Positions 1 through 7,794 are shown, counted from the stretch's first letter. The stretch is 44,330 nt of DNA from Candidatus Afararchaeum irisae (GCA_034190545.1 JAXIOF010000057.1:1-44330), one strand, 5' to 3'. Notes: generated by a model from the sequence alone, not told the origin. Numbers and translations are program-made.

Positions 1-28
1 GCGTTCATCTGCGGTCGCGGTGCGGTAT

Positions 29-68
29 CAGTACCGAACTTCGTGAGGTACTGAAAATTCATATATAG
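29..68 (+). promoter_or_regulatory. Inverted repeat and TATA box before the HTH gene
   Basis: A perfect 7-bp inverted repeat (CAGTACC at 29-35, GGTACTG at 47-53, 11-base spacer) lies just upstream of a TATA box (ATATATAG, 61-68). The TATA box is about 27 bases before the ATG at 91, which implies a nearly leaderless transcript. The repeat sits where an activator or autoregulator of an archaeal promoter could bind. It could also be the tail of a terminator from a gene left of the window. Confidence 0.5.
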
Positions 69-90
69 ACTCTATCATACAACACTCATT

Positions 91-876
91 ATGGAAGATC
101 TGTCTTCTGATAAGATCAGCTTCCTACTGAGATCCGATAACCGTATCCGTATTCTTCGCGCCCTCTCGGAAGAGAGCCTATCACTTCGCGAACTGATGGA
201 TCAACTCGACTGTCCGAGAACTACGTTGCAGGGAAATCTCAACAAGCTGGCTGAAAGAGATTGGGTGAAGAAGGTCTCAGGAGAGTACGAAATAACTCCA
301 GAGGGTTATGTGGTTCTAAGCGGTTTTATCGATCTAAATGACTGTTTCAAAGCTTCTGAAACTCTAAAGCCTTTTTTGAAACACATACCGACTGATAGAC
401 TCGATGAGATACATCTAAGTAATCTAACGGGTTCGAGGATCATTCTACCTCAGGAGGGAAGACCCCACGCACCTGTTAGAAGATTCAAACAGATTATTGA
501 GACGACAGACAGAGTACATGCTTTCACACCCGTCGTGCTCCCGGCTTATGTAGATGTCTTTCATAGACGTATAATGGAAGGTATGAAAGCCGATCTTATA
601 TTTGAAAAGGATGTGGTAGATAGTTTGGTGTCTATGGATAGAGAAGGGAAGATAACAGATATACTTGAGGAAGAAAATACAAATATACTCGTAACAGATC
701 ACGAGATAGAGTACGGACTCGGTATAGCTGATAATACTTTGGTTCTGAAGTCATACGGAAGCACCCAGATGCCACGTTGCCTCGTGGAAAATAAGTCGGG
801 ACAGGGAGTTCAGTGGGCTAGAAACGTATATAGGAATTATGAACGCGAATCTGAAGAGCTCGGTTTCATGGTATAG
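91..876 (+). CDS. Winged-HTH transcriptional regulator, FilR1-like
   Basis: Predicted DNA-binding regulator of 261 aa. Residues about 10-75 form an ArsR/MarR-type winged helix (IRILRALSEESLSLRELMDQL, then a recognition helix around PRTTLQGNLNKL). The remaining two thirds resembles the FilR1/DUF1724 middle domain common in haloarchaeal regulators, with the terminal GLGIADNTLVL-type strand. The start is fixed by the TATA box 27 bases upstream. The gene is visibly more AT-rich than its neighbours, which suggests recent acquisition or relaxed codon selection. It stands alone, so its targets cannot be inferred; the inverted repeat at 29-53 may be its own operator. Confidence 0.8.
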   Translation: MEDLSSDKISFLLRSDNRIRILRALSEESLSLRELMDQLDCPRTTLQGNLNKLAERDWVKKVSGEYEITPEGYVVLSGFIDLNDCFKASETLKPFLKHIPTDRLDEIHLSNLTGSRIILPQEGRPHAPVRRFKQIIETTDRVHAFTPVVLPAYVDVFHRRIMEGMKADLIFEKDVVDSLVSMDREGKITDILEEENTNILVTDHEIEYGLGIADNTLVLKSYGSTQMPRCLVENKSGQGVQWARNVYRNYERESEELGFMV

Positions 877-944
877 CCAACACCGTACAGTATTCGCCGC
901 CATGCTTTTACATCTGCGAGCATAATACCTTATTTGGTGGTTCT

Positions 945-1283
945 ATGAAAACCATAACCGCAGATAAACTCGAAGAGATGAAGGAAAGCGGCGAGGAGTT
1001 CGTCCTCATCGACGTGCTCGGGGAAGACCATTTCGAGGAGGAGCATATACCGGGTGCCCTAAACATACCCCTCGAACGAATAGCGAGCGAAGCACTTTCG
1101 AGGTTCGACAAGGACGAGAAGATAGTCGTCTACTGTGCCGATGACGAGTGTTCGGCGAGTCCGAGGGCGGCTGAGAAGCTCGAAGACCTCGGATTCGAGA
1201 ACGTGATCGACTTCGAGGCGGGTGTAGACGGATGGAAGAAGTCAGGGCGCGAGGTAGAGTCGGGGATGAAGACCGAAGTGTGA
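945..1283 (+). CDS. Rhodanese-like sulfurtransferase domain protein
   Basis: Single rhodanese domain of 112 aa, a normal length. Visible hallmarks are the LIDVLGEDHFEEEHIPGA segment (residues 21-38), the VVYCADDECSAS active-site region (61-72) and the C-terminal DGWKKSG. The candidate persulfide-carrying cysteine is C64, with a second cysteine at C69; the loop is of the YC-x4-CSAS type rather than the classical CRxGxR. It is expected to act in the cytoplasm in sulfur transfer or thiol chemistry. It is the first of three single-domain rhodaneses in the window (others at 11465 and 17772). It appears monocistronic. Confidence 0.88.
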   Translation: MKTITADKLEEMKESGEEFVLIDVLGEDHFEEEHIPGALNIPLERIASEALSRFDKDEKIVVYCADDECSASPRAAEKLEDLGFENVIDFEAGVDGWKKSGREVESGMKTEV

Positions 1284-1325
1284 GCCGTAACTGTCTCTCT
1301 TACGTGTTTTGTGTTTTGTTCCGTA

Positions 1326-2351
1326 TCAGACCCAGTCGACCACGCTGTTTATATTTAGGGACGTGAAGCCGTCGAGGTACGCACGAGTGTGTGAGTCCCT
1401 GTCAGGACGTGTCCGGAAGACGACAGCCGGCTTGTGACTCAGAGACGGCTTAGATTCGACCACGGATTCCCAGTCGTCGTCACCGAAGTTCGAACAGTCG
1501 ACAAAGAGGACTGCGTCGTGGTCTCTTAGCTGTCCACTCGATTTCGCGTCTACTGTCTCGTGTACAGCCTCGACGGGGCAGTTCGCCGACCGTCTGTCGG
1601 GAGGAAGTGGACGCGTGACCTCGATCAGAAGAGGGTCGTCTCGAACTCCATCCGAACTTTCGGCGGCGAAGTCGAGGCTGTGTCCCGTGTCGACGCCTAT
1701 CTCGGGAGTGATCTCGTAGCCCGCCTCGTCGAGTATCCGCGCAGCGGTGAACTCTGACATCGCCGACGCCATCCTCGTGAGGTCGAGTTCGGAGCTAGTT
1801 CCGACCTTAGTCGACATCTCGTATCTGTAGTCGTCGAGAATACCCGTCGAGAGGAACTCCTCGTAGAACGACGCCGCGTCATCGTGTGTTGCGTCGGGAA
1901 ATCCCGCGGCGTTTTCACGGAAGAAGTCGGGTACGGTCTTCCTGCCGTCCTTCGAGAGGAGAACCGGAAGGAAGAACCACGAGAGGTAGGGATACGACGA
2001 AACCCACGGCATACGTTCCTCGATTTCGCCGAGGAGTTCTCTCTGTGCTCCCCTCGAGATACCGTACGGTACAGCATCGTGCCCAAATCTGTACTTGTCG
2101 GTCTCCCAGAGTACCTCGGGAGTCTGAGTATTTCCGAGCCAGTAACCCTCTCTCGCGTCGTTCTTCCAAGCGAAGAGGGCTATGTCGCCGTTGTCCATCT
2201 CGAACCTGCACGACGAGTAGGCTTCGGGGACGTCGAAGCCGCCTGTTATACGTGCTCCTATCTTAGAGTCGAGAGGCTTGAGAAGCGACTCCTCGACCCG
2301 TTTTCGGCTCCAGTTTTGTCTCGAACGTCTGAAACGCAGAGGACCTGCCAC
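1326..2351 (-). CDS. DUF5784-like haloarchaeal protein of unknown function
   Basis: 341 aa. The N-terminus (MAGPLRFRRSRQNWS) and overall pattern resemble the haloarchaeal DUF5784 family, for which I know no function. The protein is soluble with no membrane segments. Around residues 226-248 there is an acidic strand pattern (SLDFAAES, then LLIEVTRPLPP) that loosely recalls the core of PD-(D/E)XK nuclease folds, but the expected lysine is a threonine, so I do not claim nuclease activity. It follows the CYTH gene by 25 bases on the same strand and is probably co-transcribed with it. Confidence 0.75.
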   Translation of the reverse strand: MAGPLRFRRSRQNWSRKRVEESLLKPLDSKIGARITGGFDVPEAYSSCRFEMDNGDIALFAWKNDAREGYWLGNTQTPEVLWETDKYRFGHDAVPYGISRGAQRELLGEIEERMPWVSSYPYLSWFFLPVLLSKDGRKTVPDFFRENAAGFPDATHDDAASFYEEFLSTGILDDYRYEMSTKVGTSSELDLTRMASAMSEFTAARILDEAGYEITPEIGVDTGHSLDFAAESSDGVRDDPLLIEVTRPLPPDRRSANCPVEAVHETVDAKSSGQLRDHDAVLFVDCSNFGDDDWESVVESKPSLSHKPAVVFRTRPDRDSHTRAYLDGFTSLNINSVVDWV

Positions 2352-2376
2352 TACTTGAGTTATGTCGCCGAGGTGC

Positions 2377-2925
2377 TTAGGTCTTCTGCCCCTCTTCCTC
2401 TTCCTGTGAGACGAGGAGACCCAGATACGACGTGGTTATCGAGTCCCCGGGATCGAGTCCGACTTCCCCTAAGACGTCTTTGACTCCGTCACGTGCGTCG
2501 TCTAGGCTCTCCTCGTCGGCTTCTGTCTCGACTTCGACGAACTCCCCGACACCGTCTACGTCGTCGAGAAGGACGTGGTAGCCGTCGACTTCATAGACCT
2601 CTCTTTCTTTTCTGACAGTCTCGAACTCCTCGAAGCCGAGCGAGGTGAGTACGGAGTCCATCGTGTCGTCATCACCGACTTCAAGTTCGAACTCCTCACG
2701 TGACTTCGTCTGGGTGTCGAGCTTAGGACCCTTGTAGGTCAGACGTGTCTCGCCGTCGAACCTTCTTATGCGTAACGCCTCGTCAGTCTCTGCGAAGTCC
2801 CTGTGGGGTGCCGAGTAGTAGGTATCGACCTGAGTCTTCGAACCGTGTCTCTCGGCTCCCATCTCTTCGAGTCTCTGTCTGACCTCGTCTATGTCGGCAC
2901 GTACCTTGACCTCGACTTCTATCAT
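2377..2925 (-). CDS. cyaB: CYTH-domain protein (class IV adenylate cyclase / triphosphatase family)
   Basis: 182 aa CYTH triphosphate-tunnel protein. The signature ExExK is present at the N-terminus (IEVEVKV, residues 2-8). Further tunnel residues are RIRRF (about 52-56), RLTYKGPK (about 61-68), KSREEFELEV and the late EVETE motif. Family members bind inorganic or nucleoside triphosphates and metal; archaeal members are often annotated as class IV adenylate cyclases, but triphosphatase activity is equally possible. The gene lies between a small membrane protein gene and the DUF5784 gene on the same strand, suggesting a three-gene unit. Confidence 0.85.
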   Translation of the reverse strand: MIEVEVKVRADIDEVRQRLEEMGAERHGSKTQVDTYYSAPHRDFAETDEALRIRRFDGETRLTYKGPKLDTQTKSREEFELEVGDDDTMDSVLTSLGFEEFETVRKEREVYEVDGYHVLLDDVDGVGEFVEVETEADEESLDDARDGVKDVLGEVGLDPGDSITTSYLGLLVSQEEEEGQKT

Positions 2926-2970
2926 AGTCGAGAGTGGCGTGACTGAGGCTTACAGCTTACGGTGGCTGTC

Positions 2971-3135
2971 TCACTCAAGGGCTATGGGAAGAAAGACACC
3001 GACGACGAATACGGAGACGAACGCGAGGAGGATCCCTATACCTATCATATCGGTGAGAAGTACGTCCTCCCAGTCGGGAAGTCCTCCGAGGACGGCGTTT
3101 CCGGCTGTCTCTCCGACGGCTCCTACCACGAACAT
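2971..3135 (-). CDS. Small membrane protein, 54 aa
   Basis: A 54-residue open frame starting MFVVGAVGETAGNAVLGG and ending FLPIALE. One strong transmembrane segment spans residues about 30-50 (MIGIGILLAFVSVFVVGVF). A clean Shine-Dalgarno sequence (GGAGGT) lies 7 bases before the ATG, unusual in this mostly leaderless window, and a TATA-like TAATAATAG lies near 3222-3232 on this strand, implying a leader of about 70 bases. It is too short for routine gene calling. It precedes the CYTH gene by 45 bases on the same strand. Function unknown. Confidence 0.65.
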   Translation of the reverse strand: MFVVGAVGETAGNAVLGGLPDWEDVLLTDMIGIGILLAFVSVFVVGVFLPIALE

Positions 3136-3284
3136 GCCGATACCTCCCAAAAAACCCGATCTTTGCAGTGTGTGCGTAGTCTATTCTCGCACCCGATGCC
3201 ATGTCTAACGACGCAGAACGCCACCTATTATTAGCTTCGGTCTCACGGTCTCAGACGGAGTCCTCTGAGAAGCTGTCCTGGCAT

Positions 3285-4130
3285 TCACAGAGAGTCTGCG
3301 ATCAGACTCGCTACAGAGACTGTGTCGAGACCCGACTTGAGCGTGTCAGTAGTTACGACCTCTTCTACGCCCGCGGAGTAGAGTCTCAGGACGGCGTTTC
3401 TGGCGAAGACTGGATGGACACACGCCGCGTAGACCTTCTCGGCACCCTGTTCTTCGAGAAGCTCGACGGCGGTACTCATAGTGCCACCCGTGGCTACCAT
3501 GTCGTCGACTATCACGACTTCTCTCCCTTCGACAGAGAGCTCCTTGGGCTGTATCTCGACCTCGTCGCCCGAGATACGTGTCTTCTCTAGGTAGTCGACC
3601 TCACCACCGAGAACAGACTGTGCCGACTCGGCGAGTTCTATCGCGCCGGCATCGGGCGAGAGGACGATTGGAGAGTCCGACTCGACGGTGTCTTCCAGCT
3701 TTTCTCCGAGAACCGACACTGCATCAAGGTTTTGGGTCTCAGCGTCGAACCAGTCGAGTACAGAAGGCTCGTGTACGTTGACCGTGGTGACCGAGTCGAC
3801 ACCGTCCGAGACTGCACGTCCGAGTGCCCTCGCGGTGACAGGCTCGCCCTCCTCGAACTTCTTGTCCTGTCTCGCATATCCCATGTACGGCATCACTACG
3901 TCTACTCTCTCGGCGTCGGAGCACGCGTCTATGGTCTGAAGGAGCTCTATATACGTCTCGTCAGTAGGTGTACTCGCGACTACTACGGCTCTACTGTCCT
4001 CTATACCCGGGACTCTCACGAGACTCTCGCCGTCAGGGAACCTCTCGTACTCGACTTCTACGAGATCGTCTCCCGACTCGTGGGCGACACGTGCGGCGAG
4101 TGCCTGTGACTCCGAACCTGCTACTATCAT
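3285..4130 (-). CDS. prs: Ribose-phosphate pyrophosphokinase (PRPP synthetase)
   Basis: 281 aa, the usual archaeal length. It makes PRPP from ribose 5-phosphate and ATP for nucleotide and histidine synthesis. Visible signatures are the ERFPDGE substrate loop near residue 29, the YMGYARQDKKF segment, the NVHEPSVLDWF motif and the PRPP-binding loop VVIVDDMVATGGTM around 205-218. A CTTAAA element about 30 bases upstream of the ATG on this strand fits a leaderless promoter. It is one of several nucleotide-supply genes in the window, with pyrE, tmk, dcd and folD. Confidence 0.95.
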   Translation of the reverse strand: MIVAGSESQALAARVAHESGDDLVEVEYERFPDGESLVRVPGIEDSRAVVVASTPTDETYIELLQTIDACSDAERVDVVMPYMGYARQDKKFEEGEPVTARALGRAVSDGVDSVTTVNVHEPSVLDWFDAETQNLDAVSVLGEKLEDTVESDSPIVLSPDAGAIELAESAQSVLGGEVDYLEKTRISGDEVEIQPKELSVEGREVVIVDDMVATGGTMSTAVELLEEQGAEKVYAACVHPVFARNAVLRLYSAGVEEVVTTDTLKSGLDTVSVASLIADSL

Positions 4131-4186
4131 TAGATACCAAATCGTGAGAGCCGGCTTTAAGCATCACGGTATCCGGTGTCGCTTTC

Positions 4187-4969
4187 TCAGACACCAATCT
4201 CCATCTCGACCCTGTCGCCCGACGACAGACCGAACTCGTCGCTCCCACTTCCGTGGTTGACGCTGATCTCGAAGTTGCCGTGGCTTCCGACAGTACAGAC
4301 GGGCTCTCCCTCGTCGACTCCGGCGTATGTTCTCTCGAACGCAACACGACGTCCGTCGACCTCGATGTAAGAGCCGTATCCCACCTCTTCGACCATCTCG
4401 TCGCCGTCGAGGTTAGTGACTACGTTTCCGAAGCTGTCGACGTAGACGACCTCGGCGGTAGTACTGCCGTCCTCAAGCCTCGCAGTCTCCCAGTCGAGGT
4501 CTACGTAGCCGTCTATCTCGTTCTCATCTGCGAACTCGAACTCTCCCTCAGCGACCTCGGCAGCCGCAGGCGCGAAGACGTCTCTTCCGTGGAAGGTGTT
4601 TGACTCGGTTTTGGCGTCCTCGTAGACGTAGTCGTAGACTGTCGGCTCGCCGAGACGTCTCATCGCTCTCAGAAGGACGCCGTTGTCGGGACCTACGAAG
4701 TACTGACCTCCCGACTCGCCGACGACGGCGCGTCTGTCGGTTCCGACTCCGGGATCGACTACGACACAGTGGACGGTTCCATCGGGGAAGTAGGCTGCTA
4801 CATTTGAGAGTATGAAAGACGCCGCACGCACGTCCTGGGGAGGTACCGAGTGGTAGATGTCTACGAGACGTGTACCTGCGTCGGTGCGTGACGACAGAAC
4901 GCCTTTCATCGCCGAGACGTAGAAGTCGTCGAAGTCCGTGAGGAGCGTGACCACGTCGGTGTCTGTCAT
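4187..4969 (-). CDS. SAM hydroxide adenosyltransferase (DUF62 family)
   Basis: 260 aa. The family hydrolyses S-adenosylmethionine to adenosine and methionine. Family hallmarks are LLTDFDDFYVSAMKG at the N-terminus, VVDPGVGTDRR, FVGPDNGVL, TFHGRDVFAP and the C-terminal VDSFGNVVTNL. I place the start at the ATG at 4969 (MTDTDVVTLLTDF), because upstream in-frame sequence lies inside the divergent Nif3-like gene and lacks family similarity. It lies 56 bases upstream of prs on the same strand and is probably expressed separately. Confidence 0.9.
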   Translation of the reverse strand: MTDTDVVTLLTDFDDFYVSAMKGVLSSRTDAGTRLVDIYHSVPPQDVRAASFILSNVAAYFPDGTVHCVVVDPGVGTDRRAVVGESGGQYFVGPDNGVLLRAMRRLGEPTVYDYVYEDAKTESNTFHGRDVFAPAAAEVAEGEFEFADENEIDGYVDLDWETARLEDGSTTAEVVYVDSFGNVVTNLDGDEMVEEVGYGSYIEVDGRRVAFERTYAGVDEGEPVCTVGSHGNFEISVNHGSGSDEFGLSSGDRVEMEIGV

Positions 4970-5029
4970 CGGAGTCGTTTGGTCTTCGGGAGCCAAAAGG
5001 CTTGACTTTGTGGCTGCGCGAGTCGTAGT

Positions 5030-5791
5030 ATGGCAAGTCTCACGGAGATAGGCGAGTCTCTCGAAGATCTTCTGGAGAACGACGACTGGGCGGGGATCGA
5101 TGCCTCGGTCAACGGGATACAGGTCGAGAACTCGGGAGAGGTAGAGAAGGCGGCGTTTGCGGTCGACGCATGTGTAGAGACTATCGACGAAGCGGCTTCG
5201 AGGGACGCCGACCTGCTCGTCGTCCACCACGGGATAGTCTGGGGAAGCATAGAGAGACTCACGGGACAGAGCTACGACAGGTTCAGAAGACTCGTCGAGA
5301 ACGACATCGCCCTCTACGTCTCACATCTACCACTCGATGCCCACGGGGAGATCGGAAACAACGCAGTCCTTATACGCGAACTCGGAGGCTCTCCCGACGA
5401 GGGATTCGGGGAAATAGGAGGACGCGATGTGGGTTACGTCGGCGAACTCGACGAATCAGTGGGATTCGAGGCGTTCGTCGATAGGGTCAAGTCTGTTACG
5501 GGATTCGACCCCGACGTACTCGGATTCGGAGACGACGAGGTCGAGAGGGTCGCCGTCCTCACGGGTGCAGGAGGCGGACATATAGACGAGGCGGCGGATG
5601 TCGACGCAGACGTCTTCGTCTCGGGCGAGCCCAAACACAGAGCCTACCACGACGCCAAGGAACACGGAGTCAACGCCGTCTTCGCGGGACATTACCACAC
5701 TGAGACATTCGGTGTGCGCGAGCTACAGAGAGTAGTCGAGGAAGAGTTCGGAGTCGCCACGACGTTTATAGACGCTCCGACCTCGGTCTGA
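5030..5791 (+). CDS. Nif3-like dinuclear metal centre protein (YbgI/NIF3 family)
   Basis: 253 aa. The conserved metal ligands of the family are visible: VVHHG (residues 64-68), the HLPLDAH motif near 97-103 and the GHYHTE motif near 223-228. Members form hexameric rings with two metals per subunit. The family is often annotated as GTP cyclohydrolase I type 2, but its true cellular role is unsettled. It is divergent from the DUF62 gene with about 60 bases between start codons. The box C/D RNA promoter begins immediately after its stop. Confidence 0.92.
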   Translation: MASLTEIGESLEDLLENDDWAGIDASVNGIQVENSGEVEKAAFAVDACVETIDEAASRDADLLVVHHGIVWGSIERLTGQSYDRFRRLVENDIALYVSHLPLDAHGEIGNNAVLIRELGGSPDEGFGEIGGRDVGYVGELDESVGFEAFVDRVKSVTGFDPDVLGFGDDEVERVAVLTGAGGGHIDEAADVDADVFVSGEPKHRAYHDAKEHGVNAVFAGHYHTETFGVRELQRVVEEEFGVATTFIDAPTSV

Positions 5792-5802
5792 ACCACCCTT
5801 CC

Positions 5803-5809
5803 TTTATAT
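5803..5809 (+). promoter_or_regulatory. TATA box of the box C/D RNA gene
   Basis: TTTATAT sits 25 bases upstream of position 5831, the first base of the terminal stem of the predicted guide RNA. That is the standard archaeal TATA-to-start distance, so it supports independent transcription of the RNA rather than processing from the upstream mRNA. Confidence 0.65.
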
Positions 5810-5830
5810 CTTAGCGGTCATAGAAAGACC

Positions 5831-5894
5831 GAGGCCGATGACGAGACTCAGGACTGAACAGGAGGATGATGAACCCTATGAGTGCCGAGGCCTC
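5831..5894 (+). ncRNA. Box C/D guide RNA, probable sR-tMet (elongator tRNA-Met C34 2'-O-methylation)
   Basis: All parts of an archaeal C/D sRNA appear in order. Terminal stem GAGGCC (5831-5836) pairs perfectly with GGCCTC (5889-5894). Box C is ATGACGA (5838-5844), D' is CTGA (5854-5857), C' is ATGATGA (5866-5872) and D is CCGA (5885-5888). The guides are 9 nt (5845-5853) and 12 nt (5873-5884). The D guide would pair with CACUCAUAGGGU; by the D+5 rule the modified base is the C of CAU, preceded by U and followed by A, exactly as C34 in an elongator tRNA-Met anticodon loop. Haloferax has a C/D RNA with this job. The D' target is unknown. The boxes deviate together: C box U5 is C and D box U2 is C, so the usual U-U pair of the kink-turn would be C-C. 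Confidence 0.75.
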
Positions 5895-5898
5895 ATCT
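5877..5898 (+). repeat. Direct repeat, left copy (3' end of the C/D RNA)
   Basis: 22-bp sequence matching 7795-7816 at 19 positions. It covers the last 8 bases of the D guide, the D box, the 3' terminal stem and four further bases. It would be the intact, functional attachment-site copy if the segment between the repeats is an inserted island. Confidence 0.6.
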
Positions 5899-6278
5899 CC
5901 TATATAGGAAATTAGTTGGATTTTGCTATAGTTTAACGGAATTTCTTTGGATAATTATCGATATTAAAGCTGTTTTTGTATCTTGGCTGATAGGGGTGGT
6001 TTCTGTTGTTGTGGCTGTGGATTGGAGTGGTAGAACGTAATGAGGTAAGGGGGTTCAGTACTGTTTTGGGGGGCTGCTTGCTTCCCATTTCGTCTTATCT
6101 TCTCTTGAGTGAGGAAAAGTCAGGGTACAGTGTTTAGTCGTTTGCAGTCTAAGTCCTGTTTCACAGTCGAAAGAGGAGAAGCAAGATGTCTTAGAGCGGC
6201 TTAAACAGCTTGATGATGAAGGAGTCCTGGATAAGCTGGAGGATTTAGGAGAGGTTCAGTCCTCTAATGTCCGATGAG
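5899..6278. other. AT-rich intergenic stretch with a gene remnant
   Basis: No intact gene. From an in-frame stop at 6110 to the stop at 6275-6277 an open frame on the plus strand encodes a helical, charged tail (KEEKQDVLERLKQLDDEG, then DKLEDLGEVQSS) but has no start codon, so it is best read as the decayed C-terminus of a lost gene. The rest, about 5900-6110, is low-complexity and T/G-rich, with no structure I can support. Confidence 0.4.
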
Positions 6279-6289
6279 TATATAAAATT
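6279..6289 (+). promoter_or_regulatory. TATA box of the MNT/HEPN operon
   Basis: TATATAAAATT at 6279-6289 would place transcription start near 6308. That is downstream of the ATG at 6299 and just before the ATG at 6317, so it decides the start codon of the nucleotidyltransferase gene. Confidence 0.6.
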
Positions 6290-6316
6290 CGGTCATTAAT
6301 GTTGACCGTGGTCATA

Positions 6317-6982
6317 ATGACAGACCAAACATCGCCCGGTGTCATACTTCCTATCCCACTCGGTGAAGAACGAGTGTTCCGCAACCAAGCGATGGAAGAC
6401 ATAACAGAACTCCTATACAGAAACCCACACGAAGAATTTGGCGTCCGACAACTTCGGGGTATCACAGAACACGGAGCACAGACAACGGATACAGCGATAA
6501 AACTCCTTGAACAGGTCGACCTCATCCAAACCAGGAGAGAGGGGAACCAGAAGCTTATCAGCATCAACAGAGACCGGATACACAAACCCGATGACCCCAT
6601 CCTAGAAATACCACAAGAAGAATTCAGAACCCCTGTGAACACCTTCGTGGATAAAGTAGAGAACGATCAAAAGGACAACTTAGTCGGTGTTCTCCTGTTC
6701 GGTAGCGTGGCACGAGGTGAGGGCGATAGAGCCAGTGACATCGACCTACAGGTGATCGTGGAGGAAGATCTACTGGAATCACGGAGAAGCATCCATGACA
6801 TCAGACAGGAAGTCGAAGAGACGAGGTTCGGAGGAAACCGTTACGAACTACAGGTTCTGGTAGAATCGGTAGACACCGCCGAGGATTACGGAGACAAACT
6901 TCACGAGATCTTCTCAGAAGCCATAACGCTCTACCAGACAGACAAACTGGACGAACTACGAAAGGTGATTCTGGATGGATAA
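6317..6982 (+). CDS. HTH-fused minimal nucleotidyltransferase (MNT antitoxin type)
   Basis: 221 aa. Residues about 25-75 form a winged helix. Residues about 122-150 carry the polymerase-beta nucleotidyltransferase core VLLFGSVARGEGDRASDIDL, with G129-S130 and metal-binding D141 and D143. In MNT/HEPN (MntA/HepT-type) systems such enzymes act as antitoxins, in studied cases by AMPylating the HEPN toxin. The ATG at 6317 is preferred over 6299 because the TATA box puts the transcript start between them. It overlaps the HEPN gene by 8 bases, so the two are translationally coupled. The fused HTH suggests self-regulation. Confidence 0.82.
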   Translation: MTDQTSPGVILPIPLGEERVFRNQAMEDITELLYRNPHEEFGVRQLRGITEHGAQTTDTAIKLLEQVDLIQTRREGNQKLISINRDRIHKPDDPILEIPQEEFRTPVNTFVDKVENDQKDNLVGVLLFGSVARGEGDRASDIDLQVIVEEDLLESRRSIHDIRQEVEETRFGGNRYELQVLVESVDTAEDYGDKLHEIFSEAITLYQTDKLDELRKVILDG

Positions 6983-7469
6983 CAGCCATATTGAAGACAA
7001 GTTAGATGAGGTTCAGGAGCTCTTCGACAAGAGACCTGAAGAAATAGAAACAGGTTTGCACGTCGACGGTGCTGAGATGCTCCAGTTACGGAAGGCATGT
7101 AGACTGCTGGAAGCAGCCAGACATCTGAAACAGGAGAACGGCTACTACACCGTTGTCATAGAGGCTTCTTTCGCAGCGATAGAGAGGACGATCCAGTTCT
7201 ACTTGGTAGACAACAACTTTCTGGACCCGGAGGAATACGTCGACCACCGAGAAGTCTATGAGAGAGGTAGCAGAGCAGGACTATACAGCGACGAGTTCAA
7301 ACAGAAGCTGATAGGTCTCTGGAGAGAAAACCGTTCACGCTCATACTACCGAGAAGGCGTAGGCAGCAGAAAAAGAGCCGACAAGATGCTTGAACTCGCA
7401 GAAGGAGTACATAGCCACGTGACTCAGTTAGCCGGCAAAAGCCATGAGTGTATCTGCAACACGGCTTGA
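6975..7469 (+). CDS. HEPN-domain protein (putative toxin partner)
   Basis: 164 aa, all-helical. It has the HEPN pattern LEAARHLKQENGYYTVVIEASFA split across helices at about 45-67, and a C-terminal motif WRENRSRSYYREG (116-128). HEPN ribonucleases normally carry an R-x4-6-H motif. Here the arginines are present (R117, R120) but the expected histidine position is a serine followed by two tyrosines, so RNase activity may be lost or altered. Its start overlaps the end of the nucleotidyltransferase gene. Pairing with MNT is the main evidence for a toxin-antitoxin role. Confidence 0.75.
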   Translation: MDNSHIEDKLDEVQELFDKRPEEIETGLHVDGAEMLQLRKACRLLEAARHLKQENGYYTVVIEASFAAIERTIQFYLVDNNFLDPEEYVDHREVYERGSRAGLYSDEFKQKLIGLWRENRSRSYYREGVGSRKRADKMLELAEGVHSHVTQLAGKSHECICNTA

Positions 7470-7507
7470 CTACAAACATTTACTACGTGACTACCAAGTA
7501 CTGCTGT

Positions 7508-7687
7508 ATGAACTGTTTTGCCAGAAGGATTGGAGAAGCTGAAGAACTCTTGGAAAAGGTAAAGTCCTGGAGCGAGGAAGAGATCGAGGAGTTAACTAAG
7601 CTTTACAGGGAAAAAGCAAGGGAATACAGGGGTCTTCTGCCAGACCACTGGTCTTTTTCCACTGTTTCTTATCTTCTTCTGACATAG
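7508..7687 (+). CDS. Doubtful small ORF, 59 aa
   Basis: Possible protein starting MNCFARRIGEAEELLEK. A charged helix spans about residues 20-40, followed by a hydrophobic tail. No family is recognised and no clear promoter or ribosome site is visible. An alternative in-frame ATG at 7448 would overlap the HEPN gene. It could be a third island gene or a chance frame. Confidence 0.3.
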   Translation: MNCFARRIGEAEELLEKVKSWSEEEIEELTKLYREKAREYRGLLPDHWSFSTVSYLLLT

Positions 7688-7794
7688 TAGCTTCGACCTC
7701 TTTTTTGGCAGGAGACGAGCGGGTTTGTGCCCTCAGCCTCGCACATCAAATAACTACGCCTTAGCCTTTTTATTACCTACGCAAACACCGAAAA

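Noticed and set aside
1697-2483. Several long overlapping frames opposite or within the DUF5784 gene
   Set aside because: Arg/Ser-rich shadow frames caused by codon bias; no family similarity or start signals.
6113-6277. Open frame with an acidic helical C-terminus before the MNT gene
   Set aside because: No ATG, GTG or TTG start within the frame after the upstream in-frame stop; treated as a decayed remnant.
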